Counted from the first letter of the stretch, positions 18,578 to 27,770 are shown. The stretch is 64,000 nt of DNA from Paenibacillus sp. 32352 (GCF_002042965.1 NZ_MZNT01000008.1:1-64000); one strand, 5' to 3'. Numbers and translations are program-made. Notes: a model not told the origin generated them from the sequence alone.

Positions 18578-20461
18578 GTGGTCAAACAACAGTTTAAAGC
18601 AGAATCCAAAAGATTGCTGGAAATGATGATTAACTCCATCTATACGCAGCGTGAGATTTTTCTAAGAGAGCTTATTTCCAATGCCAGCGATGCGATCGAC
18701 AAAATTTACTATAAAGCGTTAACCGACGATACTTTGGTATTCAACCAGTCCGACTACTTCATTAAAGTGACGGCCGACAAGGCGAACCGTACCCTGACGA
18801 TTTCCGATACTGGGATCGGGATGACGAGAGACGAGCTTGAAAATAACCTGGGCGTTATTGCCAAGAGCGGCTCGCTCGCGTTCAAAAAAGAAAATGAAGC
18901 GAAGGACGGCCACAACATTATCGGCCAGTTCGGTGTCGGCTTCTATGCCGCCTTCATGGTAGCGGATGTCGTGACGGTTATCAGCAAGCCTTTGGGCAGC
19001 AATGAAGCTTATAAATGGGAATCCGAGGGAGCCGACGGCTTCACGATCGTTCCTTGCGAGAAGGATTCCGTGGGTACGGACATTATTTTGAAAATCAAGC
19101 AAAATACCGAAGAGGATCAGTATGACGAGTATTTGGAGGAGTATCGTCTCAAGGCGATTATCAAAAAGTACTCTGACTTCATCCGTTACCCGATCAAGAT
19201 GGATGTCAAGGGGCAGCGTCCTAAGGCCGACAACTCGGAGGAGCTTGAGGAATACACCGAGGAACAAACGATCAACAGCATGGTACCGATCTGGCGCAAA
19301 AACAAAAGCGAGCTGAAGCAGGAGGATTACGATCAGTTTTATTTTGAAAAGCGCTACGGCTTCGACAAGCCGCTCAAGCATATCCATATCAGCGCCGACG
19401 GCGCCGTGGTATACAATGCGATTCTCTTTATTCCGGAGAACACTCCGTTCGACTACTACACGAAGGAATACGAGAAGGGGCTTGAGCTGTACTCCAACGG
19501 CGTGCTGATCATGAACAAGTGCTCCGAGCTGCTCCCGGACTATTTCAGCTTCGTGAAAGGGATGGTCGATTCCGAGGACTTGTCGCTGAACATTTCCCGA
19601 GAAATGCTGCAGCATGACCGTCAGCTGACCTTGATCGCCAAAAACATCAAGAACAAAATCAAAAGCCAGCTGCAAAGCATGCTGAAGGACGAAAGAGACA
19701 ACTACGAGAAGTTCTACAAATCGTTCGGCAGACAGCTGAAGTTCGGCGTGTACAACGATTATGGCGCCAACAAAGACGTGCTGCAGGATCTGCTGCTGTT
19801 CTACTCCTCCAAGGAGAAGAAGCTCGTTACGCTGGAGGAATACGTATCGAGAATGCCGGAAGATCAGAAGTACATCTACTATGCAGCCGGAGAATCGATC
19901 GAAAGAATCGAGAAGCTGCCTCAGACCGAGCTGGTGGCGGACAAAGGCTATGAAATCCTCTACTTCACCGACGATATCGACGAGTTCGCGATCAAAATGA
20001 TCATGAGCTACAAGGAGAAGGAATTCAAATCCGTATCGAGCGGCGACCTGGGCATCGAATCCGAGGATGCGAACGATAAGGCGGCGGAGACGGAGGAGAG
20101 CGGCACGAAGGAGCTCTTCGAAGCGATGCAAGGGCTGCTGACGGATAAAGTGAAGAAGGTTAAAGCGTCCAAACGTCTGAAAACCCATCCGGTCTGCTTG
20201 TCTACAGAGGGCGAATTGACCATTGAGATGGAAAAAATCCTAAAAGCGATGCCGAACAGCCAGGACGTCAAAGCAGACAAGGTTCTGGAAATCAACGTGA
20301 ACCATGAGGTGTTCCAATCGTTGAAGGATGCATACAGCAAAGATAAAGAGAAGTTTAATCTGTATACTCAGCTGCTGTACAACCAAGCTCTTCTTATCGA
20401 AGGCTTGCCGATTCAGGATCCGGTAGAATTCACGAACGATATTTGCAAAATCATGGTGTAA
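18578..20461 (+). CDS. htpG: Molecular chaperone HtpG (bacterial Hsp90)
   Basis: 627 residues from GTG 18578. AAAGGAG at 18563-18569 is eight bases upstream, and the resulting N-terminus MVKQQFKAESKRLL matches the family; an in-frame TTG at 18545 is too early. GHKL ATPase motifs are all there: ELISNASDA (Asn contacts Mg-ATP), SDTGIGM, and GQFGVGFYAAF. The middle and C-terminal dimerisation domains complete a normal length. It is a cytoplasmic ATP-dependent chaperone. It is monocistronic, with its own sigma-A promoter, a perfect CIRCE and a terminator. B. subtilis htpG is not HrcA-controlled, so the regulation differs. Confidence 0.97.
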   Translation: MVKQQFKAESKRLLEMMINSIYTQREIFLRELISNASDAIDKIYYKALTDDTLVFNQSDYFIKVTADKANRTLTISDTGIGMTRDELENNLGVIAKSGSLAFKKENEAKDGHNIIGQFGVGFYAAFMVADVVTVISKPLGSNEAYKWESEGADGFTIVPCEKDSVGTDIILKIKQNTEEDQYDEYLEEYRLKAIIKKYSDFIRYPIKMDVKGQRPKADNSEELEEYTEEQTINSMVPIWRKNKSELKQEDYDQFYFEKRYGFDKPLKHIHISADGAVVYNAILFIPENTPFDYYTKEYEKGLELYSNGVLIMNKCSELLPDYFSFVKGMVDSEDLSLNISREMLQHDRQLTLIAKNIKNKIKSQLQSMLKDERDNYEKFYKSFGRQLKFGVYNDYGANKDVLQDLLLFYSSKEKKLVTLEEYVSRMPEDQKYIYYAAGESIERIEKLPQTELVADKGYEILYFTDDIDEFAIKMIMSYKEKEFKSVSSGDLGIESEDANDKAAETEESGTKELFEAMQGLLTDKVKKVKASKRLKTHPVCLSTEGELTIEMEKILKAMPNSQDVKADKVLEINVNHEVFQSLKDAYSKDKEKFNLYTQLLYNQALLIEGLPIQDPVEFTNDICKIMV

Positions 20462-20479
20462 TTAGCCATACTTAATAAG

Positions 20480-20532
20480 GAAACCCGATATATACTGGTG
20501 CGCCGGTTGTATCGGGTTTCTTTGTGTTGTTT
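20480..20532 (+). terminator. Terminator of htpG
   Basis: AAACCCGATA and TATCGGGTTT form the stem, followed by CTTTGTGTTGTTTTT. Confidence 0.75.
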
Positions 20533-20560
20533 TTAGTACGGCCTTTATAATTTATATCCG

Positions 20561-20629
20561 TTAAGAAACTCTTAAGAATTGCTTCCACAATCTATTAAGA
20601 TTCGGGGTCTATACTAAGACCCATAACGA
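20561..20629 (+). promoter_or_regulatory. TTAAG-repeat promoter box of the two-component operon
   Basis: TTAAGAAACTC is directly followed by TTAAGAATT (11-base period), and a further TTAAG lies at 20595. A -10-like TATACT is at 20610-20615. Aligned without gaps, the segment matches the promoter region of the lipoprotein gene at 51050-51118. Direct repeats with an 11-base period are how OmpR/PhoB-type regulators bind, so autoregulation is likely. Confidence 0.6.
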
Positions 20630-20770
20630 GGCAGTGACAGACATTAACAATCCGCAGGGATTGAATTTCTTCATCCGGCTTGTTACGTTTATGGATAGGT
20701 TGTTAACAGGATGAAACGTCTACATGAGCTGACATAGACCGATACAAATGAAACGGAGGGAGAACGGACC

Positions 20771-21463
20771 ATGGCCCCATCTACGATACTCCTTGTCGAT
20801 GATGAGAAGGAAATTATTGACATGCTGGAAATTTATTTGAAAAACGAAGGATACAGGCTGCTTCGCGCTTCTGATGGAGAGCAGGCGCTTCAGGTGCTGC
20901 AGAAGGAGGATGTCGATCTGATTGTTCTCGACATCATGATGCCGAGGATGGATGGCATCGAAGCATGTCTCAAAATCCGGGAGCAAAAAAACATGCCGAT
21001 CATCATGCTCTCCGCCAAGAGCCAGGACATGGACAAAATTTGGGGGCTATCTTCAGGAGCGGACGATTATTTGAGCAAGCCTTTTAACCCGCTGGAGCTG
21101 ATTGCCCGGATTAAATCCCAGCTGCGCCGGTACACCCGGTTGAACGTGCCCCATGCAAAGAAGGAGCATGAGATTGAAGTCGATGAGCTGACGATCAACA
21201 CCCTGACGTATGAAGTGAAGGTGCAGGGACAGGAAGTGAAGCTTACCCCGCGGGAATTCGCCATTCTTGAGCTGTTGGCCCGCAATCGGGGAATGGTGTG
21301 GAGCATCGAGAAGATCTACGAGGCGGTTTGGAAGGAGGCGTATTTTGACTCGGACAATACCGTCATGGTACATATCCGCAAAATTCGCGAGAAAATCGAG
21401 CAAAATCCGCGCAAGCCGAAATTTATAAAAACCGTATGGGGGGTTGGCTATAAAGTTGATTAG
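20771..21463 (+). CDS. OmpR/PhoB-family response regulator
   Basis: 230 residues. Receiver ~5-118: DDEKEIID acidic pocket, phospho-acceptor Asp in VLDIMMPRMDG near residue 55, Lys in LSKPFNP near residue 103. Winged-helix output ~135-228 with LTPREFAILELLARNRG and the recognition helix ending in VMVHIRKIREKIE. GGAGGGAG precedes the ATG. It overlaps the downstream kinase gene by 20 bases. The closest described relatives are VanR-like regulators, but there is no vancomycin-resistance gene nearby, so that label is not justified. Probable target boxes are at 20561 and 51050. Confidence 0.94.
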   Translation: MAPSTILLVDDEKEIIDMLEIYLKNEGYRLLRASDGEQALQVLQKEDVDLIVLDIMMPRMDGIEACLKIREQKNMPIIMLSAKSQDMDKIWGLSSGADDYLSKPFNPLELIARIKSQLRRYTRLNVPHAKKEHEIEVDELTINTLTYEVKVQGQEVKLTPREFAILELLARNRGMVWSIEKIYEAVWKEAYFDSDNTVMVHIRKIREKIEQNPRKPKFIKTVWGVGYKVD

Positions 21464-23036
21464 AAGATATGAATTGGACCCGTCCTCCAGGCTAAACCGG
21501 TTTCCGTTTACCTGGTTTCCCTTTAACCTTTTCCGCAAGCTTATCGTATTTGCCCGTAGGTTGTATCTGACTCTGATGGGGCATGTAACCCGCAGCATAC
21601 GTCTGCAGCTGATATTAACCTTCTGTATTTGTCTGCTGGCTTCCTCGCTGACCTATGCGCTTAGCTACCAGGCGTTCGGAGAAATGCGCAGCGAGGCTGT
21701 CATCGATTATCAATCCGGTATTGAACATATTGACAACGAAGCCCGCAGTCTCGCCAGGGAATTAAATTCGCCGGACCCCCATTTGGAAGAAATACCTGAG
21801 GTGGACGTTCATATTGCTGCCTCAAGACAAGCCGAATTTGAAGAGCGTGTAAAAATGATGTCGCAAGGTTGGAAATTCAAGATTCTCATCACCGATCTGG
21901 AAGGAAAAGTCATCTTCCGCAGCAGCAATGTGGCGGAGACAAATGTCGACATCCACAATATCATCAGCAATGCGATGAATGCCAGAACGGACAATGATTA
22001 CAACCGAAAAGAATTTTCCAGCTTTTATCCCGTCAACTATAAAGGCCAAAAATCGTATTTGATTGTATCTGCCATCCCCGAGCCGCATATCACTTATCGG
22101 AAAGGGGAAAGCCCCATGTCGATCTTAAGTGCGATAGCCATGTTCATCTTCTTGTTCTACTTCCTGACGCAGCGAAAAATGCGTTACGTAGAAGAGCTGG
22201 CGGGGGGATTGCGTATCATCGCTACCGGCAATCTAGATTACCGTGTTATTGAGCGAAGCGAGGATGAGCTCGGCTCTCTGGCCCGGGATATGAATCTCAT
22301 GGTGGAGGATTTGCAGCGCAGGATCGAGGAGGAGCGGCGCAATGAGCGGCTGAAGAATGAGCTTATTACGAATGTCTCCCACGACTTGCGCACCCCGCTT
22401 ACGCTGATTATGGGGTATCTCCGACTTCTGCACGACAAAGGCTACGAGACGCCGGAGCAGGCGGCCGGGTATGTCAGCATCGCCTATAGCAAATCCGAGA
22501 AGCTGAAGGCTCTCATTGATGATCTGTTCGAATATACGAAGCTGTCCAACCGCGATGTGCCGCTGTTTAAAGAAGGCGTCCCGATCAACGACGTATTGGA
22601 TCAGCTCCTTGAGGAATTCGTTACGATGGCGGAAGAGCAGCAGCTGACGATCATCCGCAATATTCCGAAGGAAAAGCTGTTCGTCCGAATCGATGTCGAC
22701 AAGATGATCCGCGTGTTTGAGAACCTGCTTACGAATGCGGTAAAATACAGCCTGAAGCCGGGTGCGGTCACCGTCCAAGTCTCCAGGGATCACCGCTATG
22801 TGACCATCCGTTTCAGCAATCGGTCGGACATGCTGACGGATGAGGAGCTGCAGCAGCTGTTCGATCGTTTCTACAGAATCGATGCGTCTCGCTCTTCAAG
22901 CACAGGAGGTTCAGGACTGGGATTGGCTATTGCCAAGAGTATTGTGGAATCGCATGACGGCACGATCTGGGCAGAGCAGGACAGCGGTCAGCTGCATTTT
23001 TACGTCAAGCTGAAGCTCGCGGCTCCGGAATTTTGA
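21444..23036 (+). CDS. Membrane sensor histidine kinase
   Basis: Up to 530 residues; TTG at 21444 or in-frame TTG at 21456, both inside the regulator gene. First membrane helix ~53-73, extracytoplasmic sensor ~74-215, second helix ~218-236, then HAMP, HisKA with the phospho-acceptor His in NVSHDLRTPLTL near residue 311, and HATPase_c with N box (FENLLTNAVKYS) and G2 box GGSGLGLAIAKS near residue 488. It pairs with the overlapping OmpR-type regulator. The signal is unknown; the sensor domain has no motif I recognise. Confidence 0.93.
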   Translation: MAIKLIRRYELDPSSRLNRFPFTWFPFNLFRKLIVFARRLYLTLMGHVTRSIRLQLILTFCICLLASSLTYALSYQAFGEMRSEAVIDYQSGIEHIDNEARSLARELNSPDPHLEEIPEVDVHIAASRQAEFEERVKMMSQGWKFKILITDLEGKVIFRSSNVAETNVDIHNIISNAMNARTDNDYNRKEFSSFYPVNYKGQKSYLIVSAIPEPHITYRKGESPMSILSAIAMFIFLFYFLTQRKMRYVEELAGGLRIIATGNLDYRVIERSEDELGSLARDMNLMVEDLQRRIEEERRNERLKNELITNVSHDLRTPLTLIMGYLRLLHDKGYETPEQAAGYVSIAYSKSEKLKALIDDLFEYTKLSNRDVPLFKEGVPINDVLDQLLEEFVTMAEEQQLTIIRNIPKEKLFVRIDVDKMIRVFENLLTNAVKYSLKPGAVTVQVSRDHRYVTIRFSNRSDMLTDEELQQLFDRFYRIDASRSSSTGGSGLGLAIAKSIVESHDGTIWAEQDSGQLHFYVKLKLAAPEF

Positions 23037-23061
23037 CAGGTTTCAATAAAAAAAGTCACCA

Positions 23062-23100
23062 ACAACCCGTTACTGGTACAGTCCAGAACGGGTTGTTTCC
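23062..23100 (+). terminator. Terminator of the two-component operon
   Basis: AACAACCCGTT / AACGGGTTGTT around a 17-base loop, followed by TCC. There is no strong T-run, so termination may be partial. Confidence 0.55.
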
Positions 23101-23147
23101 ATATTTCCGGGGAAATACCTCATTCGACATGAACTTTCATGATGAAG

Positions 23148-23246
23148 TTTACAAATCATTTCCATATGATAGAATAAACAGATGTAGGTCCATACTCCTA
23201 AATTATGGCGCGGGAGTGCAGCTTTTGTCGAACGGTCGTAAGCTGC
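23148..23246 (+). promoter_or_regulatory. Promoter and long leader of the diguanylate cyclase gene
   Basis: TTTACA at 23148-23153, 16 bases, TAGAAT at 23170-23175. The leader of about 160 bases holds a hairpin (GCAGCTT at 23218 / AAGCTGC at 23240) and a Spo0A-box-like TGTCGAA at 23226-23232. I see no GEMM riboswitch core in it. Confidence 0.5.
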
Positions 23247-23341
23247 CATTGTGCAAGGTCCATTCTTAAGCCATGCAGATGCGGTATGGGTTTATTTAAC
23301 TATGTCCATATTCATGAGGATAGCGAGAGCGAGGGGCAGCG

Positions 23342-24811
23342 TTGAAATCTCGGTTCAGATTCAAATTAACGGTCACCATGATCGTGTTTGCCGTGTTGAT
23401 TTCATGTACGATTGCAATAACGGACCATATTCGGCTTAGGGATCAGGCGATTCATAATAAGATGGATCAGGTAGAACAAAATGAGAAGCTGGCTCACCAT
23501 GCACTTGAGACGGTTGAAAAGGCTTACTTCGTATTTGGAGATCATATAGCCAAGCAGCTAAAAGAGAACACGATCTACCTGCTCGATAAATATGACGAGA
23601 ATCCTTCCTTTGACCAATGGGATTTCGACGCTCTTAAGAGGCAGCTCTCCTCCGATATTTACATTATTAATGACGAAAACCGGATTATTTACAGCAGCTT
23701 CGAGGAGGATGTCGGGCTTGATTTTGGGGCCTGCTGCAGGAAGCTGTCGCAAGTCTTGCAGGAAAGAAGGATATCGGGCGAGTTTTTCCATGACGGCATC
23801 GATATCGAACAGAAAACGGGAGCCATCAAGAAATACAGCTACATGGCCACACGGGACAAGAAGTATATCATTCAGCTTGGCTATGCGCTGCAAAATGAAA
23901 ATATATTTGACCAATTCAGCTTCTTCAGGACGATCGAGGCACTGCTTGAAAAATATCCTTCCATGAATAAGATCAATTTTCTGAATACAGGCGCCTATTC
24001 GTTGGGAGAGCCTGCCGACGGCGGCAGGCTTGCAGGACCGAGGCGGGAGGCGTTCGACCGTACGCTTCAAACCGGAGAGACGACAGAATGGAGAGGGGAA
24101 TGGAGGGGCCAGCCGGCCATTTACCGGTATGTTCTTTATACCTCCCAGTATGATCAAGGCACGACAAAGAACAAGGTTCTGGAGATCATCTACAACGATA
24201 AGGATTTGCAGGCAATCCTCGCTCAAAACAGGGCTACCTTTTTCCTTCAATTAATCAGCGTGCTGGTTATTTCCATTGTGCTCTCGTTTATCATCTCCAG
24301 GTGGGTGGCCCGGCCGATGTACCTCGCTTTTCACGACAGCCTGACCGGACTCAGCAATCGTGCGGCCTTCGATGAGCTCCTGATGACGACCTTATCCCGA
24401 AATAAGGGGATAACGGCTCTGCTGATGATCGATCTGGATAATTTTAAGCTGGTTAACGATCGCTTGGGGCATGACAAGGGAGATCATTTATTGAAATGCG
24501 TAGCCCAATGTCTTCGAACCACGATACGAAAGGAGGATATAGCCATCCGATTGGGAGGGGATGAATTCGTCGTCATCCTGTCTTCCGTTACCAGGGCTCA
24601 GGCTGAAGCTATAGCCGCAAGGATTATAGCCGGGATAGAGGCTTCCGCAGCAGGGGAAATCAAACTGGGTGGGGAGCGGGTAACGGTCAGCATCGGAATC
24701 GCGCTGGCGCCGGAGCATGGAATGGATCAGGATGCCTTGTGCAAATGCGCTGACATTGCGCTGTACCGTTCCAAGGAGAAAGGGAAGAACCGGTATGATA
24801 TTTATCATTGA
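23342..24811 (+). CDS. Membrane-bound diguanylate cyclase (GGDEF)
   Basis: 489 residues from a TTG start with GAGGGG upstream. Membrane helices at ~9-27 and ~300-319 flank a ~270-residue extracytoplasmic sensor. The GGDEF domain (~325-485) has an intact active site, GGDEF at 405-409, and an I-site RKED at 396-399, exactly five residues before it. It should make c-di-GMP from two GTP with product inhibition. It has its own promoter and leader. It is one of several c-di-GMP enzymes in 20 kb and probably feeds the exopolysaccharide operon at 29 kb (inference). Confidence 0.94.
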   Translation: MKSRFRFKLTVTMIVFAVLISCTIAITDHIRLRDQAIHNKMDQVEQNEKLAHHALETVEKAYFVFGDHIAKQLKENTIYLLDKYDENPSFDQWDFDALKRQLSSDIYIINDENRIIYSSFEEDVGLDFGACCRKLSQVLQERRISGEFFHDGIDIEQKTGAIKKYSYMATRDKKYIIQLGYALQNENIFDQFSFFRTIEALLEKYPSMNKINFLNTGAYSLGEPADGGRLAGPRREAFDRTLQTGETTEWRGEWRGQPAIYRYVLYTSQYDQGTTKNKVLEIIYNDKDLQAILAQNRATFFLQLISVLVISIVLSFIISRWVARPMYLAFHDSLTGLSNRAAFDELLMTTLSRNKGITALLMIDLDNFKLVNDRLGHDKGDHLLKCVAQCLRTTIRKEDIAIRLGGDEFVVILSSVTRAQAEAIAARIIAGIEASAAGEIKLGGERVTVSIGIALAPEHGMDQDALCKCADIALYRSKEKGKNRYDIYH

Positions 24812-24881
24812 TATTTTCAATTCATGAATAGAAAGGATCTATTAGACTCCAAGGGCTATACGGTGCTAACATTGAAATGAA

Positions 24882-24917
24882 TAATTCATACTAAACAAGT
24901 CGGTTATATATGAATTA
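24882..24917. promoter_or_regulatory. Inverted repeat upstream of the luciferase-like gene
   Basis: TAATTCATA and TATGAATTA are perfect 9-base arms 18 bases apart, ~60 bases before the next start. It is either an operator or a weak hairpin after the GGDEF gene. Confidence 0.35.
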
Positions 24918-24977
24918 GGGTGTTGCTTCGTGGTCTTAGCATAACTGCATTATGCCTTATGTAGGAGGATGGATGCC

Positions 24978-26045
24978 ATGAAATTTGCGCTTTTTACCCT
25001 GATGATGAATATTCCGAATGCAGTGACGGGGGAGACATGGACGGCACAGCAGAAATTTCACAATGTTCTTCAGCAAGCGGTTTTTGCCGAGAAGCTTGGC
25101 TTTGAAGCTTATGGTGTTGGCGAACGGCACGGGCGGCCTTTTCTCTCCTCCTCGCCTCCGGTTGTGCTGACCGCAATCGCGGCACGGACGTCCAGCATAA
25201 GGCTTCTGACTACCGTCACGGTGCTCAGTGTACTGGATCCGGTGCGAGTCGCCGAGGATTATGCGACGCTCGACCATTTATCCGGGGGAAGGCTGGAGCT
25301 GATTATCGGTAAAGGGAACGATCCGCGTCATTACCCGCTTTTTGGAGTAAAGGAGGAGGAGCAGTGGGATTCGCTTGCCGAACGGTACGCGCTTCTCAAG
25401 CGGTTATGGAACGAGGAGAACGTAACCTGGGAAGGGCGCTACCGTGCGCCGCTTCACCATGTAACGACCGAGCCACGACCCTACCAGTCGTCCATCCCCG
25501 TCTGGCACGGCAGTGCATCAAGCACGCGGTCCACGGAGCTGGCTGCACAGTACGGCGAGCCGATTTTCTCGTCGAATACGTTCCATCCGAAAGCCAAATA
25601 TAAGGCATTGATCGATCATTATCGCGAGCGGCTCGCCTATTACGGTCATGACCCGCAGAAAGCGGTAGTCGGCGCGGGAGCCGGAAGACTTTATTTGGCC
25701 GATACCTCGGAGGAAGCGGTCCGGCGGTACCGCCCCTACTATGATGCTTTTACTTCTACAGCCTCCGCTCAGCATAACCAATCCCCCTTCAAGGATCTGG
25801 AGGATAATATCAAGAACGGTCCCGCCCTTGTCGGCAGCAAGGATTTCGTCATCGAGAAGATCCTGAACTATCACGCCGCCTATGGGAATCAGGTGCTGAG
25901 CATCAGTGTAGACGGCTTGACCGAAGCTGAACAGAAGGAGCAGCTGGAGCGGTTTGCGGAGGACATTATGCCTGTGCTGCGAAGAGAAATTCCAAGCACA
26001 GTCTGGAATAAGGATTCACGGAGGCCTCAGCCTGCGATTAATTAA
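24978..26045 (+). CDS. LLM-class flavin-dependent oxidoreductase
   Basis: 355 residues with the bacterial luciferase TIM-barrel pattern: GVGERHGRPFLSSSPPVVL near residue 45, RVAEDYATLDHLSGGRLELIIGKG near residue 95, and PVWHGSASS near residue 175. These enzymes use reduced FMN or F420 in the cytoplasm. The ATG at 24978 is chosen because AGGAGG (24963-24968) sits nine bases upstream; the ATG at 24969 is too close. Substrate unknown. No pathway partner is adjacent. Confidence 0.9.
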   Translation: MKFALFTLMMNIPNAVTGETWTAQQKFHNVLQQAVFAEKLGFEAYGVGERHGRPFLSSSPPVVLTAIAARTSSIRLLTTVTVLSVLDPVRVAEDYATLDHLSGGRLELIIGKGNDPRHYPLFGVKEEEQWDSLAERYALLKRLWNEENVTWEGRYRAPLHHVTTEPRPYQSSIPVWHGSASSTRSTELAAQYGEPIFSSNTFHPKAKYKALIDHYRERLAYYGHDPQKAVVGAGAGRLYLADTSEEAVRRYRPYYDAFTSTASAQHNQSPFKDLEDNIKNGPALVGSKDFVIEKILNYHAAYGNQVLSISVDGLTEAEQKEQLERFAEDIMPVLRREIPSTVWNKDSRRPQPAIN

Positions 26046-26059
26046 GACTAACGGGCGGG

Positions 26060-26114
26060 ATTCCTTTTCGTCTTCGGCAATGATACGATGAAGCTATCAG
26101 AAGACGAAAGGAAT
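26060..26114 (+). promoter_or_regulatory. Inverted repeat that hides the RBS of the next gene
   Basis: ATTCCTTTTCGTCTTC (26060-26075) pairs with GAAGACGAAAGGAAT (26100-26114), 15 base pairs with one bulged T. The right arm contains the AAAGGA ribosome binding site of the receiver gene at 26118, so the folded mRNA would block translation. No T-run follows, so it is not an ordinary terminator. Confidence 0.6.
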
Positions 26115-26117
26115 TCA

Positions 26118-26498
26118 ATGGAAATGAATGGAAATAGAACCATGCTTGTCATTGACGATCAAAATGGAATTAGTGTATTCATGCAGAAGACCTTTACCGA
26201 AATGGGCTTCAACGTGCTCCTCGCTGAGAATGGGAGGAAGGGGATAACCCTGTTCACCGAGGCATCCCCGGATATCGTTCTGCTGGACATCAAATTTCCC
26301 GGCGGCTTGGACGGCATCGAGACTTTACAGGAGTTGATGACCCTTAACCCACGTGCCAAGGTCATTATGATGACTTCTTACGAGGATCATTATGAAGAAT
26401 GCATGGCCCTGGGTGCCGTCGATTACTTAGAGAAGCCTTTCGACTTGGAGGATTTGAAGGAGAGGGTTGAGCGCTATTCGGCGGCCGGCGTCGAATAG
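26118..26498 (+). CDS. Single-domain response regulator
   Basis: 126 residues, receiver only: DDQNG acidic pocket near residue 12, phospho-acceptor Asp in LLDIKFPGGLDG near residue 58, Thr in MMTSYED, Lys in LEKPFDLEDL near residue 110. ATG 26118 is preferred to ATG 26088 because AAAGGA lies five bases upstream. Both ends sit in strong inverted repeats (26060-26114 and 26460-26512). No kinase is adjacent. The spacing in DIKFPGG resembles Spo0F-like and orphan receivers, but I would not assign a pathway. Confidence 0.88.
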   Translation: MEMNGNRTMLVIDDQNGISVFMQKTFTEMGFNVLLAENGRKGITLFTEASPDIVLLDIKFPGGLDGIETLQELMTLNPRAKVIMMTSYEDHYEECMALGAVDYLEKPFDLEDLKERVERYSAAGVE

Positions 26499-26512
26499 CG
26501 CTCAACCCTCTC
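26460..26512. repeat. Perfect 21-bp inverted repeat over the receiver gene's stop codon
   Basis: GAGAGGGTTGAGCGCTATTCG is repeated in reverse complement after an 11-base loop. The left arm codes for the last residues (RVERYS), and the TAG stop lies in the right arm. No T-run on either strand. It could block 3' exonucleases, slow ribosomes at the stop, or stop antisense transcription from the convergent gene. Confidence 0.8.
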
Positions 26513-26573
26513 AGCCGTAATCGAAGTAATCCGCAGTCACGTGCCGCAACCGCGACCTCTTATCCTTCGCAGC

Positions 26574-27716
26574 TCATTGGAGTAACGACCGGAGTCTCCA
26601 CCGGTTATACCATTCGGTGACGCTCCGCTGTAAGGCTGCATCCATCACCATCTTTTTGGAGGTCAGCATCCAATACTGCACCTCCACACTTCCGGCAAAG
26701 CCTAGCGTATCATACAGCTTCATCAAGCTGAAATAGCTTGCTGCGTCGTCAGGCAGAAGCTGCTGGATGCGCTGTTGAACCCGAACGGCCTTCCTTATAT
26801 CCCCCTGCTCCACATAATAGCGGCTTAATCTTCCGGCATGCTCCAGCCAAAGCCGCTTAAGCCGCTCCCGTTCTTGCCGGGCCCATCCGTAGTCTGGATT
26901 TGCATGGTAATGGCCTGCGTACCGCTTCAGCACATCCTCATAATCCGCTAAAGACTGAACGGTAAGGTCTCCAAGCTGCTTCAGCTTTCGCTCCCACTCC
27001 TCTGTCTCCAGTCGCACGTTCCCAGTCGACAGCATACAGCCGCCTTCCGAATCCCCGCATGTTAGGGTGACCCCATCCAATGGACAGCTTCTCAAAGCCT
27101 CTCGAACGTGATCCAGCATGATGTGCAGCTGTTGAGCCGCTCTGGATGGCTCAAGCTCTGGCCACAGCAGCTGAATCAGCTCGCTTGTACCGGCCACCCG
27201 GTTCCGGTGATGCAGCAGATAGGCGAACAGCTCCTCCGCTTTATCGCTGCGCCATTCGATGGTCTTGGGGGCTTGCCCGGGCCATTGATAGCGGAGCTTG
27301 TTAAAGCAGCAAAGGACCGGCGGCTCCGGTTCACTGAAGCGCTCTTGGTCCCCAGCCTCTCTCTCCTTCAAGCGACTCACGGTTTGCTTCAACCGCTCCA
27401 GCCGGACCGGCTTCATAATATAATCCAATGCATGAAGCTCAAAAGCCTCAAGCGCGCAGTGCTCATATCCCGTTACAAATACGAGCTGGATGCCGGGAAC
27501 CGACTTTTGCAATTGTGCACCCAGTCGAAGGCCGTCGATTTCGGGCATATGGATATCTAAAAAAGCAGCGTCGGGCTGCAGCATTCGTGCGTTTTCCAAT
27601 ACTTGATACGGATCGGAATAGGCTCCCACGACTTCAACGGTACCTACATCACACTCCAGCATTTTCTTTAAGTATTGGAGCGACAGCCGTTCATCGTCAA
27701 CCAGTATGGCTCGCAT
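26574..27716 (-). CDS. Receiver-BTAD (SARP-like) response regulator
   Basis: 380 residues. Receiver ~1-120: DDERLSLQYL, phospho-acceptor Asp in FLDIHMPEIDG near residue 55, Lys in MKPVRLERL. It has the FVTGYEHCALEAFELHALDYI pattern seen in LytR- and AgrA-type receivers. A winged helix (~150-235) with AEELFAYLLHHRNRVAGTSELI comes next, then a helical BTAD domain (~240-378) of the SARP type. It is cytoplasmic and DNA-binding. RBS GAGGAAGGGG. Its own promoter carries TTGTACAG repeats 11 bases apart. Paralogue at 43724-44884. Confidence 0.9.
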   Translation of the reverse strand: MRAILVDDERLSLQYLKKMLECDVGTVEVVGAYSDPYQVLENARMLQPDAAFLDIHMPEIDGLRLGAQLQKSVPGIQLVFVTGYEHCALEAFELHALDYIMKPVRLERLKQTVSRLKEREAGDQERFSEPEPPVLCCFNKLRYQWPGQAPKTIEWRSDKAEELFAYLLHHRNRVAGTSELIQLLWPELEPSRAAQQLHIMLDHVREALRSCPLDGVTLTCGDSEGGCMLSTGNVRLETEEWERKLKQLGDLTVQSLADYEDVLKRYAGHYHANPDYGWARQERERLKRLWLEHAGRLSRYYVEQGDIRKAVRVQQRIQQLLPDDAASYFSLMKLYDTLGFAGSVEVQYWMLTSKKMVMDAALQRSVTEWYNRWRLRSLLQ

Positions 27717-27770
27717 GTCTGAAAAACCCCTTCCTCATGTTTGCAAATACATCTTGAGCAGCTGCCCTAT

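Noticed and set aside
18719..20188. 489-codon minus-strand frame inside htpG
   Set aside because: A mirror of the strongly biased htpG coding frame, with low-complexity hydrophobic/Arg composition.
20771..23036. Naming the two-component system VanR/VanS
   Set aside because: Similarity is only at family level and no vancomycin-resistance genes are adjacent.
23176..23341. c-di-GMP riboswitch in the leader of the diguanylate cyclase gene
   Set aside because: A hairpin is present but the GEMM core sequences are missing.
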